NCBI GenBank assembly: GCA_026686845.1
Contig: JAIVEN010000001.1
Span: 35,828,001 to 35,892,000, forward strand
Origin: Adenanthera pavonina
Taxonomy: Eukaryota > Streptophyta > Magnoliopsida > Fabales > Fabaceae
DNA length: 64,000 bases
Direction of reading: 5' to 3'
Numbering within the stretch: position 1 is the stretch's first letter; the number at the start of each line of letters is the position of its first letter. Below, piece after piece: positions 1 through 11,643 of the stretch. A program made the translations under genes and the position numbers. Under the pieces are notes generated by a model that was not told the origin of the DNA, made no database searches, and was given only the letters and a program-made list of their open reading frames with translations.

Positions 1-1388
1 AGAAATTCGTTTGAGATACTGTTGAAGCTCATCTGAAATCAAGATGAAATTGAGTTTGAAAAATGCTCTCTGACAGACGAACTTTGACTTTCCAACATTT
101 GAATTTTCATATAAGTCTGAAAGGAGCTTCTTTGAAACAGACGAACTTTGAGTCTTCAAAATTCGAATTTCAGACAAAACACAACTTATGAAAATGGAAG
201 AAATTTGTCTGAAATAATGTTAAAGTTTATCTGAGATCAAGAATAATTTAAGTTTCAAAACTGCTTTCTGTCAGACGAACTTTGAACATTCAAATTCGAA
301 TTTCAGAAGCTAAGTTTGTGAGTCTGTTGGAATGAAATATTGACATACGAATGACAGAGCTTTGTAACTTCGAATGTTAAAGTTAGTCTGAAAAGAATCT
401 CTCTGACAGACAAACTTCACTACTTCAACATTCGAATTTCGAAGAAAGTGAACTACTGTGCCTCTTTGAATGTTCTACAGACAGACGAATTTTGGGCTTC
501 CAAAATTTGAATTTTGAAGGCACTGTAGAAAATTGAAAACACTGTTCACACTTAACCGAAAAACCCTCTTGAAAATTCGTATGTCACATTGTGAAAATGT
601 TTTGTAAGTTTCAAAATTCGAATTTCACTTCATGAACAGATGAACTTCGTGCTGTAACGTTGAAAGCTTTAACCTTCGGTTCCTTCGAAATTCGTCTATT
701 GGCCAACCAAAATTTGAATTTCAGTATGTCAGAAGCATTAAATGCGGTTGGTAAATGGATAGTTTTTCAGAGTAACCGTTAGATAACTTCCCCAACAGAT
801 AGATTTTGTCTCTAACGGACATTTGAGACCTAAATCTATAAATATAACATCATTTGAAATTGTGGGTAACGAATCAAACTTGTATATACTGAAACTCTGC
901 CAAATCAATTTCTAAAAAAGCTTTTACCCTCTTAACTTCAATATCTGTACTTCAACCTTCATATCTACTTTATTCAAGAGAATTATATCTTTGTAAACAA
1001 TCTACTCTTCATCTAGAAGATAGATTTACTTGTGAGGGGAAATCATAAGGGGATTGGGAAGCACATTGTAGAAGTACTTAGAGAGATTGAGAAAGGTTCA
1101 GAAACAGAGCATACTCGTTGTACTGTGGCATTAGCAAGAAGCCCATTGAATTCTTGCTGTATAGTGGAAAAATCTCAAGAGTTGTCTTGAGGATTGGACG
1201 TAGGTCAAGTGGATAGACCGAACCAGGATAAATTACTGAGTCTTCTTCTTCTCATCTTTACTTTTCAGCTTGCTCTGTTTTATACGCTGCTTCCTTTACA
1301 CTGTGCTATCTTCACATATTTTACTTTGTGCAGAAAAATTTCAATCTTCCCAATTCACCTCCCTCTTGGAAAGTCAGCCTTACTAACA
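1..1388 (+). repeat. Sirevirus-type Ty1/copia LTR, 3' part
   Basis: This is the right-hand part of an LTR that enters from the left edge. It aligns end to end with the reverse complement of 61879-63533, including the shared terminus around 1345-1388 (cctcttggaaagtcagcc then ctaaca). Bases 1-720 are built of degenerate units that pair an acagacgaactttga-like segment with the palindromic core aaattcgaatttc. No primer-binding site follows base 1388, so it is a 3' LTR or a solo LTR. It has no coding capacity; short ORFs inside it are chance. Confidence 0.8.
837..846 (+). promoter_or_regulatory. TATA box of the Sirevirus LTR
   Basis: The string tataaatata lies in the LTR after a block rich in 'taacgg' words and is also present in the minus-strand copy near 62416-62425. 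Its position is what is expected for the retrotransposon's own RNA polymerase II promoter. The start of transcription cannot be seen from sequence alone. Confidence 0.55.
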
Positions 1389-2480
1389 CAAACTTGTCCT
1401 AGTTATATTCATAGCATTATAAGGGAAATCAAAAGAACATGCTTACATAAATACAAAGCTTCATGCTTTCATATACCTCATGCAATATTACATAAAATTC
1501 TTCAAAATACATATTCATAGCTTAATAGCAACATTAATCATCAATCTCTTCTCCTTTCTCCTTAATTTGCTCCTTAGATTTCGTTGCCATAGCTTGTGCC
1601 TAAACATGTTGATACTTGAGGGAGAAGAGATTGAGGCAATCTCAGTAGCAAGTTATATTCATGCATCATGTTATTCGTTTCACTTAAAAATCACATTTGA
1701 TCACAATAAATCATATAAACCAATAAATTGCCATATAACTCATAAAAATTTTGGCAACATAACGGTTTAAAAAGTAGACATCCCAGGGAATGAAACCTCT
1801 CATATTGTAGCCAAAACTAGTCAAGAGATCATAATACACAATATGGCACCTAGTTTGCATCAAAGCAAAATAATAAAATAACATAAGCAAGAAAATATAA
1901 ACTTAGCTACATTGAAGCATTCATTTGGTTCTTCCTCTTGAATCTAATACTTCTACTAGCATCCTTAGGCTTCTCCAAGACATATATCAACATTAGATAC
2001 TTGCTCAAGCTATTGATTTCATGACATAATGCATATGGTTCCCATGAAACCCTAGAAACCCTTAAAAATTCAACTTGTCTATCTTAAGCTCTATTATAAA
2101 GCATATACTTGTCTTTAAGATTTTTTGCCATGGGAAATCCATTTTTGAGGTCAAATTAATTAAATTCTCACTCTAATATTTACTTTTATTTGGCCAAAAA
2201 TCAGCTACAGAGGAAGGAAAAATGAGATTTTCTTAAAATTGCTCAAATCCTACCTATCTTGCTTCTTCTTGCAAAAACTCATGCTTTCTCATAATTTTAT
2301 CATTTAAAAACAATTTCCCACACCCAAACATGCTTCGGCCAAAAATGGGTAGAGGTTGGAAGAGGAAAAACTTCAAAAAAAAATAAAGCCAAACAACTAA
2401 GAAATTCAAAGAGAACACTTGAAGATCTTAAGTTAAGCACTTACCAATTTTTCTTGAGAGAGAGAGAGAAAGAAAGAGAC
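1389..2480 (-). repeat. Degenerate chromovirus LTR fragment
   Basis: Read on the minus strand this stretch follows the order seen in the chromovirus LTRs elsewhere in the window: an 'aaaaatggattycc' block, a 'gaggttt...ccctgggatgtc' block and a 'gccaaaatttttatgag' block (compare 7855-8250 on the plus strand). Identity is clearly lower than between the LTR copies at 6603 and 27205. Neither end is clean, so the boundaries are approximate. The two overlapping ORFs on the plus strand (1194-1770) are chance. Confidence 0.55.
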
Positions 2481-2489
2481 CTAATTCAA

Positions 2490-4030
2490 TACTTTGCTTT
2501 TGAATGAATTAGTCAATGATATGCAATATATGGCACTAAATTTTTCCAGGTTTGGTGGCATTCCCATAATATGATGAAGCTACTTGCAATTATCCAGTCA
2601 AAGATACCTCAAATGGTCACATTCTTTGATGCATGCTAGAAGGATTGTGAAATTATTAAAACATAGATCTAAATGTATCATATGAGAGAAGTAAGGGACA
2701 CAGAGCAAGGAAGTCATTTGATAAATTGCAATTTGTGAAGCAAAAATGTTTCAATTTCCAAGACAATGCATAACACTTTGTGCTTCCTTCTTCTCTAGCT
2801 TTACACATCTTAAAATGCCTCATTCCTCTACAAAAATTTGCAAATAGTGCCTGAAGGTTTGGCAACATACAAATGCTACCTGGTAGCTGCTCAAGATTAG
2901 GACTCTCCTCAATGCTCAAGATTTCAAGTCCAATGAGATTGCAAATTGATGATGGCATTTCAGTAACGACCATCCTATCTAAATCAAGAATTCGTATATT
3001 TCTCATCTTGACTAATATCTCTGGGAAGCTTTGAAGACTTAAACAACCAAAGAGGTTAAGATGCTAAAGAGATGTCAGCTTAAGGCAATGTGGCAAAATC
3101 TTCAAGTTTTCACATCACATGGCACTCAATTCATTCAATTTACTTAAATATCCAAATGAATCATGAATTTCAGTTAAATTTGTGCAACCATCAAGCCTCA
3201 ATTCTCTTAAATTGGCCCTAGATAAGTCTGGCATTTGTTGAAGAAATTTGCAATTTCTAAAATTCATGCAACTTAAACTGTGGAACTTCTACCAAAAAAA
3301 AAAGGAAATTTATTTTTAAAATTAGACAAAGAAACTTAAAAAAAATAAAAATAAAAATATTAAGGTAGCTCTGTCAGTACTTCTATATTTACCTTATGAA
3401 GGTACAATTCTCTTAAATAAACACCTGCATACAAATTTTGTATTTCACACTGCACCACATTCAAGATTTCAAGGCCAACAAGATTGTAGATTAATGATAG
3501 CAATTGTTTTATGGTTGTTCATCCTAAATGAAGCCTTTTTATCTTTTCCATCTTGTCTAATGTTTTCGAGAAACTTAAAAGTGAATAGTTGAAGTGGTTA
3601 AGGTGTTCAAGAGATGAGAACATAATATGAGATGGTAGAAGTCTAAGGTTTTCAAATTTCGTAGCACTCAATTCTTTGAGATTACTTAAAAGTACAACTA
3701 AATCATGAATTTTGGACAACCTTGGATGATCATCAAGCCACATTTCTCTTAGATTAACACCTTTAGAAAAAAATGCTCTTTGTCTTACAAGTTCACAATT
3801 TTTAAATTTCATGCAAGTTAATCTTTGAAACCTCTGCAAATCAAAGAAAAAATTATTTTTAAAACTAGACAAGGAAACTAAAATAAGATGGCTCTGTAGG
3901 TACTTCTATAATTACCTTACCAATTGCTTGGAGCAATTGACAATAACTATTGGACAAGTTTTCAAAAGAAGAGGATACTGCTTGCTTTCCTATAAGATTA
4001 ATGTCATGCATAGCTAAGCCTTAACAACTA
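2490..4030 (-). pseudogene. TNL-type disease-resistance gene fragment (LRR region)
   Basis: Minus-strand translations give leucine-rich repeats of the TIR-NBS-LRR type, which act in intracellular pathogen recognition. The longest open piece (3006-2656, 116 codons) contains MPSSICNLIGLEIL, NLEQLPGSICMLPNLQALFA and SWKLKHFCFTNCNLSNDFLA. It continues past a stop toward 2490 with HIMGMPPNLEKFSAIYC. A second LRR block (3872-3519) has LKELSATKFENLRLLPS and MEKIKRLHLG, and a third lies between them (about 3290-3010) with RELRLDGCTNLTEIHDS. Sequence ending ttgcag just before the block at 3845 looks like a retained intron 3' end. Several in-frame stops, for example in the 3290-3010 block, and the absence of TIR and NB-ARC domains make this a broken partial gene. 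That it is TNL rather than CNL is inferred from the LRR wording. Confidence 0.75.
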
Positions 4031-4365
4031 CATCAAAATATTATTTAGAGTTAGAAATTTTGAATAACAACAATTAATTATAAATGAGTCAACTTGGAAA
4101 GATAAAAACAAAAGACCTTTTCTTTTTTGCCAAGAAAAATAGAAGACTTTAAACTCATCATATTTAAGTAATGCATGTTTGTATATGAATTAAGAAATAA
4201 AAATAAAACATATAAGGGTATACTTAAGTTATCACATAACATAACATGCATGATTTTGAACTTTTACAAAAAAAAAACTAAATAGATATTTAGATTAATA
4301 TACAATATTTCAATAAAAAGTTTAAAAATACAAAATGAGTTTTAGTTTTGAATGATGAATGGAAA
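4031..4365. other. AT-rich stretch, no gene seen
   Basis: No ORF or repeat family is recognisable here. It lies between the TNL exons and the next LTR fragment and may be old intron sequence of the TNL pseudogene, but nothing in the sequence proves it. Confidence 0.4.
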
Positions 4366-5890
4366 CATTTTTAGATATATTTGTCTTGTACATTTATTCT
4401 ACTGATCTAGGACAAGGAATTAACTTAAACTAATAGGGCTTAGAGCTTAAAACAACTGGAATAGTTTTAATAAAACTTGCATATTTTATTATATAGCTCT
4501 AATTACCACCACATTAGAGTGCCATATTAAACCTAAGACATAGAACTTTCTATACATGTAAAACCAATAAACTTTTGGAGCTCTACATGATTTTATATTG
4601 CCTTTTGAAACAATCAATACCTACAGTAGTTCCAATTTTTCCCATATTTCCCTCTTCTAAACCCTAACTTCAAAAATTCATAAAAATTTGCACCCACATC
4701 TAAATGAAGTTCTCTCTGAACCATTTTAAAATTATACTTGTCTACTTTAAGAACATATATAGCACATACACAAAATATCTTATTTTGGATGGAGTACCTT
4801 TGTTCTAATTTTAGTTGGTCATCTTGGATAAAATCATATTATAACTCATCAAAATAAAATTCATGAACCTAAAATTCCATCATTCATTGCTCCAAATCTA
4901 TACATAACCTCATACAAGGATAAAAAAAATAAACCAAAACATACAAAGTTACAAGTTCATAGCATAATACATGATTTTATACAATTGGCTCCATTTATTC
5001 CATAGTTGTGCTCCTCCTTTATCGACATAGCTTTACTTTGACCTTTGTCACATCTTGACCCTATCAAAGTTAGTCATTTGGAAAGGAGTGAGATTCAAAG
5101 AATCTCAATATTTATATACAAACATCATGCATTTTATCATAGCATTTCACAAAATCATCATTGGAAATCATAAAATCATTTTGTGTAGTACAATTTCATA
5201 AAAATTTTTGCATGGTAACACTTTGAAAATTGGACATCCTAGGGTTATAAAACTCTTCATACAACTAGCCAACAACATAATTACATCACAAAACATTTAA
5301 TCAAATGCATGGCATAAAAAAAGAGATATTCGAAATTTTCCCCAAACTTCTTTTTAGTTTTCTCCTCCATGTAATTTTCCTTCTTGTGGGACTAATTTTC
5401 AAAGAATTCATATTTGTGGGGGAAAAATTACTATTTTCTCATTTTATAATCTAACTTGGATAAATGACTATTTTGCCTTTTTTCATTTCTTTCTGTGTCT
5501 TTCTGTTTGCGCTATTTCTTTGTACATTTTATGATATTAGCATTATTCCCTTTGGAACTAAAATGCAATTTTCATATTTTATTCCCTAACCTTGGAAATG
5601 ACCTTTTTGCCTCTAAACCCAGTCAAAAACATAATTACCAATTCTTCATGACATTTTCTTGTAATTTTTCAAAAAGACCAATTTTTTGTTTTTTTTTGAA
5701 CTATTCACATTAACTTTCAAATTAGTTCATCTCTCAAATTAGACCACCCGGCTGTACAATACTTATATCGTTACACTCAGCTCAAGACGGCCATCCATCT
5801 AATTGTTATATTGCATATCTTTTTTGGTTCGGTTCTGGAATTAATTTTTGCTTAGAATCTTATGAAACATTAATTGCAATTAAGCACCAT
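4366..5890 (-). repeat. Chromovirus LTR fragment, second subfamily
   Basis: On the minus strand the piece near 5780-5740 (gtaacgatataagtattg then a 'cgggtggtctaatttg'-like segment) matches the start region of the plus-strand LTR at 44330-44400. The block at 5270-5090 (ggatgtccaa..., then 'gagattctttgaatctcactcc' reversed) matches the LTR middle. The block at 4600-4380 matches the LTR end region also seen at 52600-51960. It is therefore an LTR of the 44099-46719 subfamily in reverse orientation. The ORF at 5495-5713 lies within it and is chance. Confidence 0.6.
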
Positions 5891-6140
5891 ATATAATTTC
5901 TTCTAAAAATCATATGGAAAATTAATTTCATCTATGAACCAAGCATATATCTTGATCGTCTCACTTCCTTTCCCATCTTTTTGTCGATTTTATGGCGTCC
6001 CATAAAAATAACGATATTACAATTAACAACTTAAAAAATTTAGTAGTCTTGACTTTTTCTCAAGCTAATAGTCTACCTTCTGCTAATCAAGGTGGGAATT
6101 TCTACCGAATAGGTAAATTAGTTTCATTAGTCAACTACAA
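5891..6140. other. No feature seen
   Basis: AT-rich sequence lying between the LTR fragment and the tandem array. I see no ORF, repeat or motif that I can name. Confidence 0.4.
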
Positions 6141-6602
6141 AAGAAAAACAATAATAAATAATAACTAAAAAAACCAAATTACGTTGACAATCTTCTATCA
6201 AATTTTAGGGAAAAATCTTAAGGCTTTAATCTCGTTTGGATGTTGATCCCGCATTGGTTAATTGTCATTAATAAATGATATCTCAAAAAGCAAAGTAAAT
6301 CACCTTGGCAATCTTGCACCAAATTTTTGGCAAAAGATCTTCACGCATTAATCACGTTTGGATGTTGATCCTCTATTGGTTAATTGTCATTAATAGATAA
6401 TATCTAAAAAAAGCAAACTAAATCACCTTGGCAATCTTGTACCAAATTTTAGGGATAAGATCTTAAAGCATTAATCATGTTTGGATGTTGTTCCTTCATT
6501 AGTTAATTGTCATTAAACAATAATAAATAAAAGCAAACCAAATAGCTTTTGGCAATCATCTATCGAACTTTAGGGATAAGATCTTAATGCTTTTATCACA
6601 TT
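6141..6602. repeat. Tandem repeat, period about 121 bp, interrupted
   Basis: Successive copies of a unit containing ggcaatctt..accaaatttta, ggataagatctta and tttggatgttgatcc begin at 6186, 6307, 6430 and 6551, so the period is 121-123 bp. The fourth copy stops at 6602, exactly where the chromovirus LTR begins. Its continuation (tgtttggatattgatccttc) is found at 34569, directly after that element ends. The array is non-coding and older than the 28-kb insertion. Confidence 0.85.
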
Positions 6603-8350
6603 TGTAATATCCCAAAATTTCACTGGATACTAAGTAATGAAAGAAGATATAATCAATAATAATGTAAAATATACAAGGAATTTGGGAAAATGGGACAGTC
6701 ATCGTTTTGCATGAAAAAAGACAAAAAAATCATTTTTCTTTGTTAGATGAAAAATAAGAAAATTATATTTTTCCCCCTAAAGAATTATAAAAATGACATC
6801 TACATCCCAAAATATATAAAAATCAGGTAGAGAAGAAATCGAAAGCCCTTTGGGAAATTACACCTAATGACCTGAAAGTTTCAAAAATTATAATTTAACC
6901 CTAGGTTAGGGGCAATTTTGTAAATATGTAAAATTACTATCAAAACAAAGCCCTCAATGAGAGAAATCCAATGGTATATAGCATGGAGGGTTAATATTCA
7001 AGAATAAGGAAATAATCAGTGTCGAGTGTTTAAAAGTAACTTAAAATCGATAAAGTAAACTATAGGCCCCACGGATAATTAAAAGGTAACCACGATAGAA
7101 TATGAGCCATATACAGACACCAATTGGGATATGATAATTAAAAAATTATAAAAATAAATTTAGAATAGTACTATAGCCAAAAAATGCTAATTTACTATAA
7201 AAAACAATTTTATCAGTATGGTTAAAACTTACCCAGTTCAAGATATATCTGGACCAGGAAAAATTAAGCAAATTGGACACTTGAAACACTCTCATTGGGC
7301 ATGCGAAATGGGGCAGCTGAGCAGCACAATTATTTGGAGAAAAATTCTTCAAGAAGTAGTTAAATTTTTGTCCAAAAAGTAACTTAAGTTAGGTTAAATG
7401 TTTAACCATGATTAAACCACCTAATTAGCCACTTAATCACCCATTTACCTTGCCATTATGCACAGGAGAACCAGCAGCAAAATAGAAGAGAAAAAACACA
7501 GAGAGAAAAGAGAGAAAGAGAGGAAGAAGAAGAAGGAACTCAAGGAAATTCAAAAGCTCAAACTTTGGTAAGTAATCTATTACCTTAAACTTGCTATCTA
7601 TGGTCTTTGAAGCATAATTCATGGATTATATTTCCCTCCTCTTTATCTTAGGATTTCGACCATGTCATGATTAAGCAAGGAAATGAGTTTACAAACCATA
7701 AATCATAGGGGAAATGCTAGAATACTCATTTAAAGCTTGAATACGGAAGTAGTTTGTTGTATAATGAATTGTAGCAATTTTCCTCCATTTACCATGATTT
7801 TTGGCCAGAATGTGTTTCCTATTTAGAGTTAAAATTTCATGTTTTGACCCTAAAAATGGATTCCTTGGGTCTAAATTAGTCAAGTATAAGTGTTGGATTC
7901 AAGCAAAGCTCAAAGGAAAGCTAAGTGAAAAAGTTAGGGTTTAAGGTATATAGTATTGTGCAATTCTAAAAATCAGTGGCCAAGGTAGTTAAATGTTGAT
8001 ATGGTTAGGTTCAAGGAAGTGTTGGAAGGCCCAAGAAGTGGTGTACCAAGTGTGGGAATCTTTGGGACACATAAAGGTAGTTAATTCTCTTTACTAACAT
8101 CGCATTGTCATTATTGTTTCTTTGATACTTGACATATGGTATATGTATGAAATGTTGACTTGTGATATTTCTATGATATTGGCTGAGTTGTATGAGAGGT
8201 TTTGAGCCCTGGGATGTCCATTTTTCAAAACAAAACTTTGCCAAGATTTTAATAAAATTTATATGTCCAAATGTGCCTATGTGATGAATGAAGATTTTTG
8301 TGATGTTTTTATGAAAAATGTGATGATATGATGGCATGTATGGGTTTCAG
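6603..8350 (+). repeat. 5' LTR of the Tekay-like chromovirus, first part
   Basis: It aligns with the 3' LTR at 27205-28384 plus 33210-33780 from the shared tgtaatatcccaaaattt start. The purine-rich 'agagagaaaagagagaaagagaggaag' zone near 7500-7535 is shared with 28096-28130. The LTR is cut at 8350 by the copia insertion and resumes at about 23826. The ORFs inside it (7146-8337, minus) are chance. Confidence 0.8.
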
Positions 8351-10125
8351 TGTTAGAGATTGTGAGTTAGGCCAATTATTGTATTATGAACATTGTACTT
8401 CATTATGAAAAAAAAGATGTTTTTCCTTTTATTACATTATTATATTGTTTGCATGTTTATCTTTATGATAATATCCTTGGATAAATCATTTTTTTATCCT
8501 AAATGTCCCTAGCCAATCGTGTTTGTGGGAATAATGATGAATTAAGTCTAGTATGATTTTGATTGATAATTATATATTTAAATACAAATCAAAATCATAA
8601 GCTTCTGTTAAGGAATAGGCGTTGGCTTGACCTGTCATGAGATAGCTACATGGATCAAGTCATAAGCATATCTCATATATAACAGTGTCACTAAACCCTC
8701 AGACCTGAGATTAGCATGGCTTCCTACATGGGGAACACTATACTTTGGTATAGTCAAAAGTCACATTTAATTGAGAGATCATAAAGGCTATGATCGGGGA
8801 TAGTGGAATTCATGTGAAGGAAGATGAATGATCAAGATAGAATTTGTCCCTCTAATTAATGGAGAGATATATCTGGGCCCTTCGATGAGTGAGACTGAGG
8901 AATGCATGGTTATGCTCGAATGGAAGAGTTTCCATTTGTTTTGTTAGTCTGCTTGGAGATCGAGAAATTGATGGTTGAGTAAGATGAGGATGATGTTTCC
9001 ATGCCTCATACTTGACCTATATATCATGAGACATAAGGGATATGATCAGTTTATATGATAGGTTACATCGGATCACTAATTTCATATGATTTGGATAGTC
9101 GCAATATCTTACTGGAGGCCACTTGTGACTTGTGGGCCTAATACTGTTATTGGCTCACTGCCAACATCATATGAGCCAGTAAGGTCACACACAAGAATGA
9201 GCCAACTTGAGTTAGAATGTCTAGATTCATTGAATTTAGAATGTGTCTAGATTCGATAAATTTAACGTTCAATTTAGGGTAATTGAATTATATATATTTG
9301 ATATATATATTATAAATATTTGAAGTATATATATATGTTTGATATATTATAGATTTGATATATATTATATTATTTCGAAACATATATATACATTTTATTC
9401 AAATTAATTTAAATGAATTAATTTTAAATTTAAATCTATGTGATCGATTTAAATTTAAACTAATGTCATAATCTAAATTCAATTTAGATTTGATTCTAAA
9501 TTTAAATTTAAACTAATAATTTAAATTTGATTTATATAATAAATTAAATCTAGATTTGATTCTGGATATAGATTAGAAAGTTAGCTTAAATTTAATCTAT
9601 TAGATAGATTTAAATTCAAACTAATCCATTTAATTAATATTTGATTTATTTTAAATTACTGAATTAAATTAAACAAATATCAAATCATATCTATATATTG
9701 ATATAGACTAGGATACTTAGATACAAAATTAACAAAATTTCAACCCACCCTAGAGAGAGAACGGTCGTACACTCAGATAGTGAGATTGTGCGGGCGAAAC
9801 AACGGGGCTGTACGAATTAACAGTGGGACTGTACGGACAAATAGAAAAAATTTTACGGATGAATAGTGAAACCATACTGACATACATATGTTCACAAATA
9901 GAGGTACTAGCGTGCCGTTCGAGTTGGACTCATCATTCGTGTGGATATCGGTGGAGGGATTTGATTAGACGTGTTAGTTCTTGGAGTCTTATGAAATGAA
10001 AAGAACACGAAGGGATGCACCGAAGGTAAATTCTTATTCTACATCTTGATTTATGCAACATTGATGGATCCGCGGGAGGGATTTCAGCGGAGTTTTCCTC
10101 TGTGCGTGTACCAAAATTCCCAATA
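8351..10125 (+). repeat. 5' LTR of the copia element
   Basis: It starts tgttagagattgtg and ends ttcccaata just before the primer-binding site. Alignment partners are 20448-20970 plus 22631-23825 and the reverse complement of 20971-22625. Bases 9270-9720 form an AT-rich tract full of tatata and aaatttaaat words, present in all three copies. Confidence 0.85.
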
Positions 10126-10126
10126 G

Positions 10127-10138
10127 TGGTACCAGAGC
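10127..10138 (+). other. Primer-binding site of the copia element
   Basis: The string tggtaccagagc is one base different from the tggtatcagagc complement of the initiator tRNA-Met 3' end used by many plant LTR elements. It directly follows the LTR end with one spacer base. The T-to-C change may be decay. Confidence 0.75.
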
Positions 10139-10140
10139 CA

Positions 10141-11360
10141 CGTCAATGGTTGTTGAAGTCGAGTTCTTGAGTGAATATGATTGCATATATGTGATATGTG
10201 TGTGAATTATATTCTGTCTAATTCGTCTGAATCTAATATCGTATATGCATGTGAACTATGGATTTTTTACTCAAGTATTAATCTTTTAAACAAATCCATT
10301 TCTGGTTTCGAATATGACATTATTAGATTCAAAGCAGTTTCATATATGTCATGATTAGAGTCAAACATGTTTCAGTTTTGTATATGATACATTTTCAAAT
10401 ATGTTTCGTATGAGTTTGATTCAATTATGTTTTCGTATGTGATACGATTAGACTCAAATTTGTTTCTATTTCATATATGACAGGTCTTTCAATATGTTTC
10501 ATATATGCTTAATCTGATTTAACGTTAAAATCACAAAGGTTATGGCTTTTCATTAGATGAGATGTTTGTGATATACATGTTGTGATTTGTTTTAATTGGA
10601 TGGGTATGGTGTATGATATGGTCCTAGGGTGATATTGTGGTTTTAAATATGGCCTGTGTGCCTACCTCTCTCTATATTCTGGATGTACATTCTCTTCTCA
10701 CCTCACCCCCCTCAATTGTTTAATCGAGATTTCTTTTTGTATATAAGTGTTATATTAGAAGAATCTTTTCATTGGCTTGGGAGGATATAGGTTAGATGAG
10801 CCATATTATGACATATTTATTTTATGCTTTATGATGAGATCATATGCATGTATGGGATGCCATCAATATATATATATATGTTCATGTGATGACTAGATGT
10901 ATGAATAGCAACAACATAATAAAATCTCTCAAATTAAATTTGAAGTATAAATGCCACCCATTTATGAACACCTGTCAAGGCTTTGATAACCTAAATGTAG
11001 GATGCACCAAAGTGGGACACACTTAGGTTATCTTAGTGAGGTAGTGTAGGTAATGGTAATACTCATAAAGGGTCATGATGGTGTGACTTAATTGAGACTA
11101 TCAAAACAGTTTTGGGTCTCAAGGTATTAGATGGGATTAAACATGCCGGGTCATATGATGACAGGATCCCATAAAAATCTAAGAGTTACATGTAATATAA
11201 TTGGTAAATAAGTTACCTACCTAAATAACTTAATTTTAAGCTTCTTGCCAAAGTGGACTTACAATTAAGTTAAATATGGGTCTTAGCCTAGTAAACTAAA
11301 GTGAGGGTTAATTTTTAGTAGGAAATTATTTATTTGCTTTTGCATATTTTGTTGTAGAAA
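10141..11360 (+). other. Untranslated leader of the copia element
   Basis: About 1.2 kb between the primer-binding site and the gag start. No ORF longer than chance; the 60-codon ORF at 10844-11026 has no recognisable content. Confidence 0.55.
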
Positions 11361-11643
11361 ATGTCGACAAAAACTCTGCTACACTATCATTGTGCTATGT
11401 CCTTGAGAAGGATAAACTCAATGGGACCAACTTTCTTGACTGGTTCAAGAACTTGAGAATTATTCTTAAGCAGGAAAGAAAGTTATATGTCCAAGATGAA
11501 TCCATTCCTCAAGAGCCTACAGCCAATGCTCCAAGAGTCCAAAAGGATGCTCATAATAAGCATCTCAATGTCTCTGTGGATGTAAGATGCCTAATGCAAG
11601 CACCATGATTCCAAAACTTCAGAGAGATCTGGAACACATGGAG
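11361..11643 (+). pseudogene. gag: copia gag, N-terminal part
   Basis: An atg at 11361 opens the gag reading. A frameshift then moves the sense frame to the one read from 11390, with EKDKLNGTNFLDWFKNLRI, a wording typical of plant copia gag N-termini that form the virus-like particle. The frame closes at 11608 after CLMQAP. At 11643 the coding sequence is cut by the TR-GAG1 insertion and resumes at 16723 in the same gene. It is a pseudogene from both causes. Confidence 0.75.

Noticed and set aside
1..720. Regularly spaced repeats resembling a CRISPR array
   Set aside because: Units are degenerate, spacing is uneven, and the segment is part of an LTR found in three other places. The DNA is plant nuclear.
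2490..4030. Functional TNL resistance gene
   Set aside because: In-frame stops occur in the LRR blocks, and TIR and NB-ARC domains are absent on the minus strand up to 5.9 kb.
5495..5713. Small ORFs in AT-rich DNA and LTRs (also 1194-1770, 10844-11026, 12554-12966, 24015-24371, 44758-45012)
   Set aside because: They have no recognisable content, lie inside non-coding LTRs or leaders, and many lack a true atg.
10127..10138. tRNA genes at the tggtatcagagc sites
   Set aside because: These are primer-binding sites next to LTR ends. No cloverleaf sequence surrounds them. I saw no tRNA or rRNA gene in the window.
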